Below are positions 19,347 to 26,620 of a DNA stretch of 64,000 nt, in pieces. Below the pieces are notes generated by a model. The model did not search any database, was not told the origin of the DNA, and was given only the letters and a program-made list of their open reading frames with translations. The position numbers and the translations under genes were made by a program. Position 1 is the first letter of the stretch; every line of letters begins with the position of its first letter. This stretch comes from Pedomonas mirosovicensis. GTDB taxonomy: Bacteria; Pseudomonadota; Alphaproteobacteria; Sphingomonadales; Sphingomonadaceae. The stretch spans positions 1,255,001 through 1,319,000 of the forward strand of contig NZ_JAKFIA010000001.1 in assembly GCF_022569295.1 (NCBI RefSeq), written 5' to 3'.

Positions 19347-19910
19347 TCAGAGCCTGCGAACCAGAATGTTGACCGCCGCGATCCACCGGGGGCTGGAGAC
19401 GGCGATGGGCTGGACCCCAGGCACGGGCGGGAGGATGAGCAGGCGGTCGGCCTCGGCGGAGATGAGCCGGCCAAAGGCGAAGCGTCCTTCCGTCAGCGGC
19501 GCCAGGACGTCCTTGTTGAGGGCCTCCCCGTACTGCTCGGGTGGAAGCCGGCTCAGCCAGATTTCGTCGCCCGCGCGGTAATCGCCCTGCGCCACCTCGA
19601 CGATCATGCCCATCAGATTGGGCTGGACCAGCGGGGCGGCCAGCATCATGGCCCGGCGCGGCGATTCCGCGCCGCCCGTGCCCAGAACGGCCGCCACCGG
19701 CACATCCGGCCGGTCTGGCAGGCTGACCAGTTCCGATGGCTCCACCCCCAGGGCCGCGGCAATGCGGTTGAGCCAACCCACCGACACCGTGCGGGTGCCG
19801 GTCTCCAGCCGTCCGATGGTCTGGGCAGTCGTCGGAGGGGAGCAACGGGCGGCCACCTCGGCCAGCGTCAGTCCCTTAGCCTTGCGGACCTCGCGAATAC
19901 GCGTGTGCAT
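19347..19910 (-). CDS. XRE-family transcriptional regulator with S24-like C-terminal region
   Basis: 187 residues. The N-terminal 60 form a Cro/C1 helix-turn-helix (RIREVRKAKGLTLAEVAARC, then QTIGRLETGTRTVSVGWLNRIAAALGV). The rest (VEVAQGDYRAGDEIWLSRLP, RFAFGRLISAEADRLLILPP, VAAVNILVRR-like end) resembles the beta-rich C-terminal domain of CI/LexA-type repressors, but no Ser/Lys protease dyad is evident. It is divergent from the DUF6456 gene across about 110 bases. A repressor of the adjacent phage-like cluster is the natural guess from position; the target is not shown by the sequence. Confidence 0.8.
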   Translation of the reverse strand: MHTRIREVRKAKGLTLAEVAARCSPPTTAQTIGRLETGTRTVSVGWLNRIAAALGVEPSELVSLPDRPDVPVAAVLGTGGAESPRRAMMLAAPLVQPNLMGMIVEVAQGDYRAGDEIWLSRLPPEQYGEALNKDVLAPLTEGRFAFGRLISAEADRLLILPPVPGVQPIAVSSPRWIAAVNILVRRL

Positions 19911-20019
19911 AAGACTCTCTTTCTCACCGCACAGGTACTTTCTACTGTCCTACAGCAGCCCCGGCCCGCTAGTCGAGTCAGCACGGTTGATCGATGAAAC
20001 GATTCGAGCGGAGGCTGAC

Positions 20020-20523
20020 ATGTCTGACAGCAGAACTGTAAAGGTTGCGGTTGCATCTACGAAACCATGTTCCGGCGTGACGGTGCTCTGCCAAGACGAC
20101 TCGCCGGTTGCCTGGCTCAAGCGTCACGGCCACCTGTCAGAGCGCCAGGCCATGGCGGCGGAGCGGATCCAGCGGGACTATTACCTGGCTTGCCTCTCTC
20201 CCCATGTGACGCAGGGGTGGGACATGCTGCCCGCCACGCGCACCCGGCGCGGACCGCATGAGCCGCTTACTCCCACCGAGACGCAGGTGGCGGCGCGCCA
20301 GCGCTTCCATGCCGCCATCGATGCCGTCGGCCCCGGCCTGGCTGATGTGCTGTGGCGGGTGGTGTGCGAAGGCACGGGCCTCGACGCGGCGGAGCGGGAA
20401 CTGGGCTGGCCGCGCCGGGCCGGCAAGCTGGTGCTCGGTCTGGCGCTGGACCGGCTGGCAGACCACTACGACCCATCCCATCGCAATCCGTCTGCCCGCT
20501 CCCCTTTTTTGCGCCCGAGATAG
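20020..20523 (+). CDS. DUF6456 protein, putative activator or antiterminator of the phage-like cluster
   Basis: 167 residues. The block SPVAWLKRHGHLSERQAMAAERIQRDYYLA, a middle WDM, and the C-terminal half (GPGLADVLWRVVCEGTGLDAAERELGWPRRAGKLVLGLALDRLADHYDP, read here in parts) match my recollection of the DUF6456 family of alphaproteobacteria. My recollection is also that relatives of this family are part of the GTA activators GafA (Rhodobacter) and GafY/GafZ (Caulobacter); which of these it would match is not settled here. Start at 20020 has GCGGAGG upstream. It lies directly before the cluster promoter and divergent from the XRE gene. Function is inferred from family and position. Confidence 0.75.
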   Translation: MSDSRTVKVAVASTKPCSGVTVLCQDDSPVAWLKRHGHLSERQAMAAERIQRDYYLACLSPHVTQGWDMLPATRTRRGPHEPLTPTETQVAARQRFHAAIDAVGPGLADVLWRVVCEGTGLDAAERELGWPRRAGKLVLGLALDRLADHYDPSHRNPSARSPFLRPR

Positions 20524-20534
20524 GAAAAAGCCTA

Positions 20535-20563
20535 TTGACTATCGTCACGATACTTTGTATAAA
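20535..20563 (+). promoter_or_regulatory. Strong sigma-70-type promoter with palindromic operator
   Basis: TTGACT (20535-20540) and TATAAA (20558-20563) are separated by 17 bases. The spacer and the edge of the -35 box hold a perfect 13-bp palindrome, TATCGTCACGATA (20540-20552), so a bound protein would block polymerase. It begins 12 bases after the DUF6456 stop and reads towards the terminase genes. Confidence 0.75.
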
Positions 20564-20699
20564 TCGAATCACGATGGAGAATTGCGCTTGGCAAGGCGCG
20601 GCAGGGCCGGGGCTCCAGCGGCGGCGTTTCGTCGGGCAGCACGTCGGCGCTTCCTGGCTTCATCGATTTGTTCAGACTAGAGGACAGACGGCATTTTCC

Positions 20700-20733
20700 A
20701 GGGCGGCGGTCGCGCAAGACCGGCCGCCCTTTT
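20700..20733 (+). terminator. Intrinsic terminator in the leader of the phage-like cluster
   Basis: GGGCGGCGGTC pairs with GACCGGCCGCCC (one bulged G, six-base loop), followed by TTTT. It sits about 130 bases downstream of the expected transcript start and 50 bases before the small terminase gene. As drawn it would stop transcription before any structural gene unless polymerase is modified. Confidence 0.75.
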
Positions 20734-20784
20734 CGGTTCCGGCCACAGGCCGGTGGGCGCAACCATAGGGCGGGAGGCAGGACC

Positions 20785-21426
20785 ATGGGCGGGCAGAAGG
20801 CAGGGCCGGACAGCGCCGCCGCCAAAAAGGGAAAAGGAAAGCAACCGGCGCGGGCGCGCGCGGCGGCGGGGACGGCAGGGGCCGCATCCCCGCGGCGCGG
20901 GGGCAAGGTTGCGGCGGCAGGAGCGCCGGGCGCTCCTGTGCCCGAGCGCGCCGCCAGGGGCTGGACGGCGCAGACCCGGATAGCGTTTCTCGAGGCGCTG
21001 GCCGATCTGGGACAGGTGCGGGCTGCGGCGCGGGCGGCGGGCGTGTCGCCCCAAAGCGCCTACCGGATGCGGCGCAAGTCGGCCGCCTTCGCCAAGGCCT
21101 GGCAGGAGGCCATGGATCAGGCGCTCGACGCGCTGGAGGAAACCCTGTTCGAGCGGGCCATAAACGGTGTCGAGAAGCCGGTTTACTATGGCGGCCGGTC
21201 CTGCGGCTCGGTGCGGCAGTATTCAGATGCGCTCGCCATGTTCCTGCTGCGGGCGCGCCGGCCCGAAACCTATGGGCGCGCGCTGCCGGCCGAGCCCTCC
21301 GCAGCGGCGACGGCCGGACCGGCCGACCCCGTGACGCTGATCGAGGCGCGGCTCAAGGCGCTGCGGGCCAACGAAAAGGCTGAAGGCGGCCCGCCCGATG
21401 GCGGCGGAGCGCAAGGCAAGCTCTGA
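20785..21426 (+). CDS. Terminase small subunit (GTA gp1-like)
   Basis: 213 residues. A Lys/Arg/Ala-rich N-terminal tail of about 55 residues precedes a helix-turn-helix segment (WTAQTRIAFLEALADLGQVRAAARAAGVSPQSAYRMRRK), then AFAKAWQEAMDQALDALEETLFERAINGVEKPVYYGG and RQYSDALAMFLLRARRPETYG, the arrangement of small terminases in RcGTA-like clusters. It would recruit DNA to the large subunit; in gene transfer agents the small subunit lacks strict pac recognition, giving near-random packaging. The start at 20785 has GGGAGGCAGG upstream. It is the first gene of the packaging/head block. Confidence 0.82.
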   Translation: MGGQKAGPDSAAAKKGKGKQPARARAAAGTAGAASPRRGGKVAAAGAPGAPVPERAARGWTAQTRIAFLEALADLGQVRAAARAAGVSPQSAYRMRRKSAAFAKAWQEAMDQALDALEETLFERAINGVEKPVYYGGRSCGSVRQYSDALAMFLLRARRPETYGRALPAEPSAAATAGPADPVTLIEARLKALRANEKAEGGPPDGGGAQGKL

Positions 21427-21460
21427 TGCTTCCATCCCAACCGTCTGAAAAGGCTGAGAT

Positions 21461-21482
21461 TGTCACTAACGACACTTTGCCG
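21461..21482 (+). repeat. Dyad repeat TGTC-N6-GACA, copy 1
   Basis: TGTCACTAACGACA followed by CTTTGCCG. It lies 34 bases after the small terminase stop. Two near-identical copies lie inside the large terminase gene (21923 and 22109). The first 14 bases form an imperfect palindrome that could be a protein site or the edge of a small mobile repeat. Confidence 0.65.
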
Positions 21483-21631
21483 GGATGGAAGAGGGGCGGT
21501 TGGGCAGGAGGCCGGGTAGGGGCCTGGCGAAAACATTAGTGTGGTGAGGAGGGGCCGCCATGGCGGCCGGTGGCGCCGGGCCGGCAGAACGGCGGCGCTG
21601 GGTTGATCTTTAGGCACAGGGAGCAAGGGCG

Positions 21632-23515
21632 ATGAACCGGCAGGATGGCGGCGCAGCGGCGGGCGAGGCATCGCTGGCCATGCGTCTCGCCTGCCTCGGG
21701 GAGGAGGAGCGCCGCCAGCTGTGGCGCGCGCTTGGCCCGGCCGGGGTTGCGCGGCTGCTTCACGATTGGCGCTTCTGGGGTCGCCCCAGCCAGCTTCCGC
21801 CCGCTGGAAACTGGCGGACCTGGCTGGTGCTGGCCGGGCGCGGCTTCGGCAAAACCCGCGCCGGAGCCGAGTGGGTGCGGATGCTGGCCACCGGAGGCGG
21901 GGCCATCGGCCTGTCCACGAGATGTCATGTACGACAGTCTGCCGATGAAGAGAGCGCTGATGGAAAGGGCGCTGGTGGAGAGAACGCTGGTGAAAAGGGC
22001 GCTGGTGGAAAGGGCGGCACCGCCAGGGCCGGGCCGGGCGTGGGGGGCGCGGGCGGAGAGGCGGCAAGAGACGCAAGGGGCTCAAGGGGCGCGTGCTCGG
22101 GTAGCAAATGTCATTTACGACACTTTGCCGAGGGAAGCGGCGGCGCGCAGGAATGGGAACAGGGGTGGGAGAGGGAGCACGAACAGGAGAGAATTGGAGC
22201 AGACTGGGTTGGAGCAGGCTGGGCTGGAGGTGATCTCGCCGGGGAAGGCCGCGCCGGGGAAGGCTGCACCTGGGAAGGCTGCACCTGGAAGGATCGTATC
22301 GGGGAAGGCCGCGCCGGGCAGGATTGCGCCTCGGGCTTGGGGGTAGGGCGCGAGGCAGAAGGCGCGGGGCTGCGGACCGTGGCAGCTGAAGGGACGGGCG
22401 TTCCTCCGGGCGCGCAACAGGGCCGGCACCGCCCGGCGGGCGGGCCGGTTCGTATCGCGCTGGTGGCGGCAACGCTCGCGGAGGCGCGGGCGGTGATGGT
22501 GGAGGGCGAGTCCGGATTGCTCGCTATCGCGCCGCCGCAGGAGCGCCCCACGTTCGAGCCGGCGCTGCGCCGCCTCGTCTGGCCGAACGGCAGCATGGCG
22601 ACCCTCTATTCCGCCGACGCGCCCGAACAGCTGCGCGGCGCGCAACACCACTTCGCCTGGTGCGACGAGCTGGCCAAGTGGCGCAATGCGGAGGCCGTGT
22701 GGGCCAACCTGCAAATGGGCCTGCGGCTGGGGGCATCCCCGCGCGTGATGGTCACGACGACGCCGCGCCCAAGGCCGCTGGTCCGCGCGCTGCTCTCCGA
22801 CCCCAGGGTGGTGGTGACGCGCGGCGCCACCTGGGATAACCAGGCCAACCTGCCGAAAAGCTTCCTCGCGGCCATGGTCTCGGCCTATGGCGGCACCCGC
22901 CTCGGCCGGCAGGAACTGGACGGCGAGCTGGTGGAGGCGGTGGAAGGCGCGCTGTGGTCGCCGGACATGATCGAGCGCAGCCGGATCGACGCTGCGCCTG
23001 CGCTCACCCGCGTGGTGGTGGCGGTCGATCCGCCCGTCACCGGCGGGCCGGAGGCCGACGCCTGCGGCATTGTTGTGGCGGGGCTTGGAACGGATGGCCT
23101 TGCCTACGTGCTGGCCGACCGCTCGCTCCACGGTGCAAGCCCCGAAGGCTGGGCCCGGGCCGTCGCCGCCGCCGCTGACGAGTTCAACGCCGACAGGGTG
23201 GTGGCCGAAGCCAACAACGGCGGCGACCTGGTGGGGCTGGTGCTGCGCTCGGTGAGCCCGCAACTGCCGGTCAAACTGGTGCGGGCGAGCCGGGGAAAAT
23301 CCGCTCGCGCCGAACCGGTCGCCGCGCTTTACGAACAAGGGCGTGTGCGCCACGCGGGCAGCTTCGCCAAACTGGAAGACGAACTCTGCGGCCTCATGCC
23401 GGGCGGCGGATATGTCGGCCCCAGCCGCTCGCCCGACCGCGCCGACGCGCTGGTGTGGGCGCTGACCGAACTGATGCTGGGCCACGATGCGAAGCCGAGG
23501 ATCAGGACACTTTGA
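21632..23515 (+). CDS. Terminase large subunit (GTA gp2-like) with 180-residue insertion
   Basis: Packaging ATPase and nuclease. Residues 69-75 are the Walker A loop GRGFGKT, followed by RAGAEWVR. The next expected strand, RIALVAATLAEARAVMVEGESG, starts only at about residue 274. Walker B is at about 341-346 (FAWCDE), with WPNGSMATLYSA before it and TTTPRPRPLVR and RLGRQELDGEL after. The nuclease part has VVAVDPPVTGGPEADACG and SPDRADALVWALTEL. Relatives have roughly 430 residues; this one has 627. The excess, residues about 91-270, is low-complexity Gly/Ala/Glu sequence encoded by 15-bp repeats, and it keeps the frame. Whether the ATPase still folds is open. Confidence 0.88.
   Translation: MNRQDGGAAAGEASLAMRLACLGEEERRQLWRALGPAGVARLLHDWRFWGRPSQLPPAGNWRTWLVLAGRGFGKTRAGAEWVRMLATGGGAIGLSTRCHVRQSADEESADGKGAGGENAGEKGAGGKGGTARAGPGVGGAGGEAARDARGSRGACSGSKCHLRHFAEGSGGAQEWEQGWEREHEQERIGADWVGAGWAGGDLAGEGRAGEGCTWEGCTWKDRIGEGRAGQDCASGLGVGREAEGAGLRTVAAEGTGVPPGAQQGRHRPAGGPVRIALVAATLAEARAVMVEGESGLLAIAPPQERPTFEPALRRLVWPNGSMATLYSADAPEQLRGAQHHFAWCDELAKWRNAEAVWANLQMGLRLGASPRVMVTTTPRPRPLVRALLSDPRVVVTRGATWDNQANLPKSFLAAMVSAYGGTRLGRQELDGELVEAVEGALWSPDMIERSRIDAAPALTRVVVAVDPPVTGGPEADACGIVVAGLGTDGLAYVLADRSLHGASPEGWARAVAAAADEFNADRVVAEANNGGDLVGLVLRSVSPQLPVKLVRASRGKSARAEPVAALYEQGRVRHAGSFAKLEDELCGLMPGGGYVGPSRSPDRADALVWALTELMLGHDAKPRIRTL
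21923..21944 (+). repeat. Dyad repeat TGTC-N6-GACA, copy 2
   Basis: TGTCATGTACGACA followed by GTCTGCCG, at the start of the insertion inside the large terminase gene. It is immediately followed by a 15-bp tandem array. Confidence 0.65.
21945..22019 (+). repeat. 15-bp tandem array inside terminase (5 units)
   Basis: Five successive 15-base units: ATGAAGAGAGCGCTG, ATGGAAAGGGCGCTG, GTGGAGAGAACGCTG, GTGAAAAGGGCGCTG and GTGGAAAGGGCGGCA. Units are diverged but in exact register, so the reading frame of the terminase is kept (five residues per unit). Confidence 0.85.
22109..22130 (+). repeat. Dyad repeat TGTC-N6-GACA, copy 3
   Basis: TGTCATTTACGACA followed by CTTTGCCG, in the middle of the terminase insertion. 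It shares GACACTTTGCCG exactly with copy 1 upstream of the gene. Confidence 0.65.
22194..22328 (+). repeat. 15-bp tandem array inside terminase (9 units)
   Basis: Nine consecutive 15-base units, for example TTGGAGCAGACTGGG, TTGGAGCAGGCTGGG, CCGGGGAAGGCCGCG, CCGGGGAAGGCTGCA, CCTGGGAAGGCTGCA and TCGGGGAAGGCCGCG. In the terminase frame they give five-residue repeats rich in Gly, Glu and Ala. The same period is found in the gene-poor region at 18-19 kb. Confidence 0.85.
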
Positions 23516-23519
23516 GAGA

Positions 23520-23840
23520 TTTTTTAAGGGATTTTTCATGCAGGAGGGCTTGCCCCTCCTGGCAACCTCCCATTCGTTTTTTCGGGCTGTGCGCGTGAGG
23601 GTGTCGCGGAGATTTTCGAAGGAAGGTTTTATTGGGGCGTGCCCTTCTTTTCTGGCGCGCCATCGGAAAAATAAATCCGGTAAGCGCAGCGAGAAATGGC
23701 GGGCGTGTCCGGAGAAAATGCAAGGGAGCGCAGAGGGTCCTGGACCCTCTGCATTTTTATCTGTGGCCCTTAGGGCCACGGGGGGACTTTTTAGTTGTGC
23801 GCCTTCGCGCACGGGGTCCCTCTGCAAAAAACAGAAATCC
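23520..23840. repeat. Hairpin-ended intergenic repeat, copy 3
   Basis: Separates the terminase and portal genes. The left end has GCAGGAGGG/CCCTCCTGG-type hairpin sequence followed by CATTCGTTTT. A further hairpin GCAGAGGGTC/GACCCTCTGC lies at about 23731-23752, and the right end carries the inner hairpin GTGCGCCTTCGCGCAC. The end near 23540 is the reverse complement of the end near 31510-31570, which ties the two copies together. No gene seen. Confidence 0.72.
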
Positions 23841-23865
23841 ATACGGACAGACCGGGGAGGGACCC

Positions 23866-25026
23866 ATGGAGTTTTCGTTCCTGCCGTGGCGGCGCAAGGG
23901 CGCGTCGCTGCGGGAGCAGAAGCGGCGCGCGGCGGTGCCGATGGCGATGGTGACGGGCTGGCATGTGGGCGCTCTGGCGCGCGGCTACGAGGCGCAGGTG
24001 CGGGAGAGTTATCTTCGCAATGCCATTGCCCAGCGGGCGGTGCGGCTGGTGGCGGAGAGCGCGGCCTCGGCCCCGTGGATGAGCGCGCCCACAGGGCATC
24101 CGGCGCTGCAGTTGCTGGCGCGGCCCAACCCGTGCCAGCCGGGGGCGGCGTTCATCGAGGCGCTGGCCAGCCATCTGGTGCTGGCGGGCAACGCCTATGT
24201 GGAGGTGGTGCCGGGCCCCGACGACATGCCGCTGGAGCTGCACCTGCTGCGCCCCGAACGGGTGACGGTGGTGCCGGGTCCGACCGGCTGGCCGCAGGAA
24301 TACCGGCACACGGTGGGCGGCACGACGGTGCGCTATGGCGTGGACCCGGTGACGGGCCGGGGCGATTTGCTGCACATCCGCACCTTCCATCCGCTGGATG
24401 ACCACTATGGCCTGTCGCCGCTGGAGGCGGCGCAGCTGGCGATCGAGACGCACAACGCGGCCGGGCGCTGGAACAAGGCGCTCCTGGAAAATGCGGCGCG
24501 GCCGTGCGGGGCGCTGGTGTTCGAGCCGGGGCAGGGAACAACGCTGACCCAGGAGCAGTTCGACCGACTGAAGGCGGAAATGGAGGCGGGCTTCCAGGGC
24601 GCGCAGAACGCGGGCCGGCCGCTGCTGCTGGAAGGCGGGCTGAAGTGGCAGGCGCTGTCCCTCTCGCCGGCAGAGCTGGATTTCATCGAGGCGCGCAACG
24701 CGGCGGCGCGGGAGGTGGCGCTGGCCTTCGGCGTGCCGCCCATGCTGCTGGGCCTGCCGGGCGACAACACCTACGCCAACTACGGCGAGGCCAACCGGGC
24801 GCTGTGGCGGCTGACCGTGCTGCCGCTGTTGACGAAAATCGCCGACAGCCTTTCGGCCTACCTCGGCCACTGGTGGGAGGGGGTGAGCCTCGACATCGAT
24901 CGCAACGCCATTCCGGCGCTGGCGGCCGACCGCGAGCGGCTGTGGCGGCAGGTGGCAACGGCGGACTTCCTCTCGGCGCAGGAGAAGCGCCGCCTGCTCG
25001 GCCTTGGCGGAGAGGGTGACGGATAA
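23866..25026 (+). CDS. Phage portal protein, HK97 family (GTA gp3-like)
   Basis: 386 residues forming the dodecameric portal at the capsid vertex. Recognisable blocks are AIAQRAVRLVAESAASAPW, NAYVEVV, LHIRTFHPLDDHYGLSPLEAAQLAIE, ALLENAARPCGALVFE, LSLSPAELDFIEARNAAAREVALAFGVPPMLLGLPGDNTYANYGEANRALW and DIDRNAIPALAADRERLW (family blocks, given in parts). Length is normal for RcGTA-like portals. The ATG at 23866 is chosen because GGGGAGGGACCC precedes it and MEFSFLPWRR matches family starts; an upstream open frame runs through the repeat element and is not coding. Confidence 0.92.
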   Translation: MEFSFLPWRRKGASLREQKRRAAVPMAMVTGWHVGALARGYEAQVRESYLRNAIAQRAVRLVAESAASAPWMSAPTGHPALQLLARPNPCQPGAAFIEALASHLVLAGNAYVEVVPGPDDMPLELHLLRPERVTVVPGPTGWPQEYRHTVGGTTVRYGVDPVTGRGDLLHIRTFHPLDDHYGLSPLEAAQLAIETHNAAGRWNKALLENAARPCGALVFEPGQGTTLTQEQFDRLKAEMEAGFQGAQNAGRPLLLEGGLKWQALSLSPAELDFIEARNAAAREVALAFGVPPMLLGLPGDNTYANYGEANRALWRLTVLPLLTKIADSLSAYLGHWWEGVSLDIDRNAIPALAADRERLWRQVATADFLSAQEKRRLLGLGGEGDG

Positions 25027-25168
25027 TTTTACAGCTCGCGCCCGCGGGCTGCAGCCGTTAACTATTCAAATTCCTGATTCACGGGGAAAACTGCAGGCTG
25101 GCCCGGAATTTGCGGTAACCAAATGCACAGGGGGCAAAAACCGGTTCAGCAGAGAAGGAAGAAGGCCA

Positions 25169-25447
25169 ATGGCGAAGCTGGGGAGAGTGGCGGTGGTTCT
25201 GGCCAGCCTGGGGATGTTCGCAGGCACGGCTTTGCCCGCGCAGGCAAATGCCGACGTGGAGTTCGACATCCCTGACGGGCAGAAGGTGGACGCCGAGAAG
25301 ATGGCCAGGGCGCTGGTGGAGGCGCTGGAGACCGCCGGCCCGACGGAGCGCCCGCTGCTGCTGCAGGCGCTGGCGAAGGTGATGGAAATGTCGCCCCGCG
25401 CGCTGATTATGGACTCCGGCGCCGACGAGCCGCAGCCCATCTACTGA
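25169..25447 (+). CDS. Small secreted protein of unknown function
   Basis: 92 residues. MAKLGRVAVVLASLGMFAG begins a signal peptide ending near ALPAQA; the mature part is acidic and helical (DVEFDIPDGQKVDAEKMARALVEALE, ALAKVMEMSPRAL). The start at 25169 has AGAAGGAAGAAGG upstream. No family recognised. A signal peptide is unusual for a gene sitting between portal and protease in such a cluster, so this is either a late insertion or a cargo gene. Confidence 0.6.
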   Translation: MAKLGRVAVVLASLGMFAGTALPAQANADVEFDIPDGQKVDAEKMARALVEALETAGPTERPLLLQALAKVMEMSPRALIMDSGADEPQPIY

Positions 25448-25608
25448 GGCCGGCGTAACATTAACCATAACAAGCGAAAAATTAACCAGAAATAGCGGCA
25501 ACAGCCGCGGCAAATGCGACAGCCTGACGAAGCGGGGCTGGATTTATTCTTAAAGCCAAGCCATAGAGGAAGGGAAATCCTCCTTGCCGATTCCCGAGGC
25601 GGAGGCAA

Positions 25609-25639
25609 CGGGCCGGAGCAATACCTCCGGCCCGTTTTT
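25609..25639 (+). terminator. Intrinsic terminator between portal and protease genes
   Basis: A perfect 10-bp stem CGGGCCGGAG/CTCCGGCCCG with a six-base loop, followed by five T. The upstream 60 bases, from about 25545, contain no gene and could be the body of a short attenuated leader RNA. Confidence 0.85.
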
Positions 25640-25764
25640 GATTCCATCTCCCTGGTTCTGGCCGCGGCCCGCACGCGACGGAAATGTCGCTTCGCGGGCG
25701 GCAATCCGCACATATGGGCACGGAGAGGACGGCATGAGCGAGGGGGGACAGGCCCAACGCCGCC

Positions 25765-26058
25765 ATGCTGGGCGCGCTGCTGCGGCAGGCGCACGGCGAG
25801 GGCGCGTCGATGGTGACGCTGCGGGCGCTGTGGGAAGAGGCGGCGGAAGCCGGCGCGGCGCGGGCGCTCGCCCGGCTGGGCCTGGCTGACGGCCGGGCCG
25901 GGGCGGACATTACGGAGTTGCGCGAACTGCTCTCCGCCTGGCGCGACGTGCGGCGTACCGCGCGCAACGCCGCCATCGGCTGGCTGGTGCGGCTGATGCT
26001 GGCCGGGCTGATGATCGGACTGGCCGTGAAGCTGAAACTGCTGGGCTGGGCGAAATAG
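25765..26058 (+). CDS. DUF6127-like small protein (position of GTA gp3.5)
   Basis: 97 residues: an amphipathic helical N-terminal region (MLGALLRQAHGEGASMVTLRALWEEAAEAG, RALARLGLADGRAGADITELRELLSAWRD, family blocks) and one C-terminal transmembrane helix (WLVRLMLAGLMIGLAVKLKLLGW). Proteins of this form sit between portal and prohead protease in many RcGTA-like clusters. The start is uncertain: ATG 25765 lacks a good ribosome site, and a better-placed ATG at 25734 is out of frame. Role in particle assembly is unknown. Confidence 0.72.
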   Translation: MLGALLRQAHGEGASMVTLRALWEEAAEAGAARALARLGLADGRAGADITELRELLSAWRDVRRTARNAAIGWLVRLMLAGLMIGLAVKLKLLGWAK

Positions 26059-26128
26059 GGGCTTCGGGTTTGCGGGGGGCTTGGGCCTTTCCGCAAGGAA
26101 ATCCGGACGGATACAAGCGAGCACGAAC

Positions 26129-26620
26129 ATGGGCGGTGATGAAAAACCACCGGCAAGCCTGCGGTTTGCCGGATACGCGAGCATTTTTCATGAGATGGAC
26201 GCAGGCCGCGACGTGGTGATGCCGGGGGCATTCGACCGCGCCCTGCGCGAGGGCGCGAAAACCCTGCCGCTCTTGTGGCAGCATGAGGCGCGCGAGCCGA
26301 TTGGCCGCATCGAGACGCTGGCGACGGACGGGCGGGGGCTGCGGGTGATCGGCAGCATCAGCCTCGGCGCGCGGCGCGGGCAGGATGCGGCAAGCCTGAT
26401 CCGCGCGCAGGCGCTCACCGGCCTTTCCATCGGCTATCGCGTGCGGCGCAGTGCGGTGGATGGCAAGCAGCGGCTGCGGCGTCTGCTGGATGTGGATTTG
26501 CTGGAGATCTCGTTGGTGACCTTTCCCATGCAGCCGCGGGCGCGGGTGCTGGGGGTGGAAACGGCTGTGGCGTCGGCGTGGGGTTTGACACCTTTGGAGA
26601 CGGCAAATGGACGGATATGA
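26129..26620 (+). CDS. HK97-family prohead protease (S78, GTA gp4-like)
   Basis: 163 residues. Serine protease that trims capsid scaffolding during head maturation. Family blocks: LRFAGYASIFHEMDAGRDVVMPGAFDRAL, LPLLWQHEAREPIGRI with the His, a strand SISLGARRGQDAASLIRAQALTGLSIGYRVRR containing the Ser, and LLEISLVTFPMQPRARV. The start at 26129 has no strong ribosome site. It overlaps the capsid gene by 14 bases, so the two are translationally coupled. Confidence 0.9.
   Translation: MGGDEKPPASLRFAGYASIFHEMDAGRDVVMPGAFDRALREGAKTLPLLWQHEAREPIGRIETLATDGRGLRVIGSISLGARRGQDAASLIRAQALTGLSIGYRVRRSAVDGKQRLRRLLDVDLLEISLVTFPMQPRARVLGVETAVASAWGLTPLETANGRI

Noticed and set aside
20574-20768. A 64-residue open frame in the leader of the phage-like cluster
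   Set aside because: No ribosome-binding site, ends beyond the terminator hairpin and has no family pattern; more likely untranslated leader.
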